The notes under the pieces were generated by a model. That model was not told where the DNA came from. It saw only the letters and a list, made by a program, of their open reading frames with translations, and did no database searches. A DNA stretch of 14,733 bases from CAZGZD01 sp964530005 (GTDB taxonomy: Bacteria; Patescibacteriota; Microgenomatia; UBA1406; GWC2-37-13), in assembly GCA_964530005.1 (NCBI GenBank), contig CAZGZD010000024.1, positions 1 through 14,733 of the forward strand, in the 5' to 3' direction. The position numbers and the translations under genes are program-made. Positions within the stretch are counted from its first letter, which is position 1. The number at the start of each line of letters is the position of its first letter. This document shows positions 13,202 to 14,733 of the stretch, one piece after another.

Positions 13202-14074
13202 ATGTCTAAGCACACAATAAAAAAGCTTCCTAAATCGACGGTCGAGATTACTCTCACTATTCCTTGGGCTGACATTGCTACAGAGCAGAAAAGCGCATTT
13301 GCAGCCCTTCAAGCTCGGCTTGAGGTTCCTGGATTTCGTCGAGGTAAAGCTCCCAAGGATGTTGCCGAGAAGCATATTGCACGCCAAGCCGTGCTTGAGC
13401 AGGTTGTACGCCAACTTCTACCTCGTACTTATGAGGATATAGTCAAAAAAGAAGGGCTTCGACCCATCATATCGCCCAAGATCGATCTTGTGAAGGCGAA
13501 AGAAAAAGAAGATTGGGAGATTAAGATCAATGTGGCCGAAAAGCCAGAGATAAAGCTCGGATCATACAAAGACGCGATAAAAAAGCTTAAAGTAGATGCA
13601 AAGACTAAGGAGATCTGGACGCCTGGAAAAGAAGCAGATGCAAAGCCAAAAGAAGAAGAGGAAGAGGCGAAGCAAAATAGGCTCAATATGATCCTTGGCA
13701 CAATTCTCACAAGCGTCACATGCGATATATCCGATATTATCATCGAGGATGAGCTCAATCGCAAGCTTGCCCGCCTTGTCGACGATGTGCAGAAGCTTGG
13801 GCTTACTATGGATGCGTATCTTCAGTCCAAAAATACGACTATGGAGCAGCTTAGAGCACAGTTTACGACAGAGATTGAGAATACATACAAGCTCGAATTT
13901 ATCCTTATGGAGATTGCCGATATTGAGAGGATTACGGTCGGTGATGGAGAGATTGATGCTGTATTTGCAAGTATAAAAGATGAAAAGGAAAAACAAGCCG
14001 CACGTCAAAATGCATACTTTTATACTACACTGATAAGGAAGCAGAAAACGCTTGATTATCTTTTGAACCTGTAG
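13202..14074 (+). CDS. tig: Trigger factor without PPIase domain
   Basis: Ribosome-bound chaperone that meets nascent chains at the exit tunnel. It has 290 residues against about 430 in E. coli. The N-terminal ribosome-binding domain (about 1-115) has the signature PGFRRGKAP at 43-51, on the loop that docks to L23, and also VLEQVVRQLLPRTYEDIVKKEGLRPI. The FKBP-type PPIase domain is absent; in its place is a charged linker (GKEADAKPKEEEEEAKQN). The C-terminal substrate-cradling domain follows: SDIIIEDELNRKLARLVDDVQKLGLTMDAYLQSKNTTMEQLRAQF. The ATG lies one base after the hydrolase stop; there is no Shine-Dalgarno, and a leaderless promoter overlaps the upstream gene end. Loss of the PPIase domain is tolerated in other bacteria, so function is probably retained. 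Confidence 0.92.
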   Translation: MSKHTIKKLPKSTVEITLTIPWADIATEQKSAFAALQARLEVPGFRRGKAPKDVAEKHIARQAVLEQVVRQLLPRTYEDIVKKEGLRPIISPKIDLVKAKEKEDWEIKINVAEKPEIKLGSYKDAIKKLKVDAKTKEIWTPGKEADAKPKEEEEEAKQNRLNMILGTILTSVTCDISDIIIEDELNRKLARLVDDVQKLGLTMDAYLQSKNTTMEQLRAQFTTEIENTYKLEFILMEIADIERITVGDGEIDAVFASIKDEKEKQAARQNAYFYTTLIRKQKTLDYLLNL

Positions 14075-14080
14075 TAAAAT
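14052..14080 (+). promoter_or_regulatory. Promoter of the DUF5660-like gene, leaderless arrangement
   Basis: TTGATT (14052-14057), a 17-nt spacer, and TAAAAT (14075-14080), which ends exactly 6 nt before the ATG at 14087. The -35 lies within the last codons of the trigger factor gene. Transcription is predicted to start at or next to the A of the ATG. Confidence 0.6.
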
Positions 14081-14086
14081 ACGAGT

Positions 14087-14680
14087 ATGAAAACTACTCA
14101 TTCAACGAGCTCAAAAAGTAAGACTCAGAACTCGACATTTGAGAGACTGCCCGAAAGGCCGCGCAGCGCATCTCACTCTGATTCTGCACCTCAAGGATTG
14201 GGAAGTAGCATGCTTGATCAGCTAATGGGAAACTACGAATCAGCTTCTTCACAGACGCCTCATAAGAAAGAGAAAAGTGGCAATCTACTTGAAGGTAAAT
14301 CATCAGTTTTCAGCTATCGAGAGCATAGTGAAAATGTGACTACTCGTCAGGAGATCCAACAGCTGACTGAGGAGATCCGTCGAGAAATAAATACAATAAA
14401 ATCTAAAGAAGCTTCTCTACTCTCTCAAGTAAAGGATATGGAAAAGCTCACACTCGATTCATTGTCCGAGACTCCAGGAATATATCACATTAGATTTCTT
14501 GAGATTGTGCTTTCTATGCTTCGTGCACTTCGTGCAAGCATTGGTGAATCACAGACATGGCTTGAGGCATTTATATCCAAAAAAGCCAAGCGAGGATCTG
14601 CATTTGTGGTCAAGTCCAAGAAGATGGGTACGCAATACTCACTTGGCAATGAAGTCTCCACAGCTCGCGCTGTTCAGTAA
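14087..14680 (+). CDS. DUF5660-like protein of unknown function
   Basis: 197 residues. The first 85 or so are Ser/Thr-rich and probably disordered. Residues 88-120 (RQEIQQLTEEIRREINTIKSKEASLLSQVKDME) form a likely coiled coil. The C-terminal part has PGIYHIRFLE (130-139), LRALRASIGESQTWLEAF (145-162) and a basic KKAKRGSAFVV stretch, ending MGTQYSLGNEVSTARA. From memory this matches the DUF5660 pattern (PG.YH..F.E, then R..I..S.TWL..., KKRG, SGT.(F/Y).LS.E). That family is known to me mainly from Microgenomates. The function is unknown; no catalytic motif or export signal is visible, and the basic coiled-coil form would suit a structural or nucleic-acid-binding role (inference only). Confidence 0.8.
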   Translation: MKTTHSTSSKSKTQNSTFERLPERPRSASHSDSAPQGLGSSMLDQLMGNYESASSQTPHKKEKSGNLLEGKSSVFSYREHSENVTTRQEIQQLTEEIRREINTIKSKEASLLSQVKDMEKLTLDSLSETPGIYHIRFLEIVLSMLRALRASIGESQTWLEAFISKKAKRGSAFVVKSKKMGTQYSLGNEVSTARAVQ

Positions 14681-14699
14681 AAAATTCTTTCACTTTTCA

Positions 14700-14733
14700 A
14701 TGTATATTACTGTTAGAGCAGAGTCATTAAAAC
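14700..14733 (+). CDS. Possible start of a further gene, cut by window end
   Basis: ATG at 14700 opens a frame reading MYITVRAESLK to the window edge, 19 nt after the DUF5660-like stop. The start resembles DUF167 (YggU-like) proteins, which often begin M.I.V.....K, but eleven residues cannot establish this, and no promoter or ribosome binding site is seen. Confidence 0.3.
   Translation, partial: MYITVRAESLK

Noticed and set aside
1..14733. CRISPR array, transposase, insertion sequence or phage genes
   Set aside because: No regularly spaced repeats, no transposase or integrase motifs, and no terminal inverted repeats were seen.

Overview
This window most likely comes from a Candidate Phyla Radiation (Patescibacteria) bacterium, probably of the Microgenomates type. 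The reasons are: a DUF5660-like protein (a family I know mainly from Microgenomates), compact proteins that lack standard accessory domains (ThrS without TGS, PheT without its EMAP-II-like domain, Obg without a C-terminal domain, trigger factor without PPIase), tRNA genes without encoded CCA, no visible Shine-Dalgarno sites, and -10 boxes sitting about 6 nt before start codons. The standard code is used. The 16 protein genes whose 3' ends lie in the window stop with TAA (13) or TAG (3), never TGA.

Layout. (1) 1-2175 (+): class A penicillin-binding protein, 5' end cut by the window edge. (2) 9190-2182 (-): a long informational cluster in the order PH-domain membrane protein, GNAT acetyltransferase, thrS, infC, rpmI, rplT, pheS, pheT. 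From thrS to pheT this is the same order as in Escherichia coli. A second promoter precedes pheS, and pheT converges on the PBP gene with 6 nt between stops. (3) 9300-10241 (+): obg, divergent from the cluster, with a TATAAT box that implies a leaderless mRNA. (4) 10242-12180: an accessory strip with three unrecognised minus-strand genes (one frameshifted), each followed by a copy of the same repeat; a partial fourth copy abuts the 3' end of tRNA-Asp. (5) 12180-12363 (-): tRNA-Asp(GTC) and tRNA-Val(GAC). (6) 12463-14680 (+): a very strong promoter, a structured RNA leader, a secreted glucosaminidase/lysozyme-like protein, a PPIase-less trigger factor, and the DUF5660-like protein. A further gene may begin at 14700.

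How it fits together. Regions 2, 3 and the trigger factor are translation and ribosome biology (aminoacylation, initiation, 50S proteins, 50S assembly, nascent-chain folding). The PBP and the glucosaminidase are cell-wall synthesis and cleavage. The strip between obg and tRNA-Asp is the accessory part and the best candidate for something new: a short array of same-strand genes, each with its own promoter and each closed by a related hairpin-bearing repeat. The second unusual element is the leader at 12499-12639, where the transcript is predicted to begin inside a terminator-like hairpin and to end in a stem that abuts the start codon.
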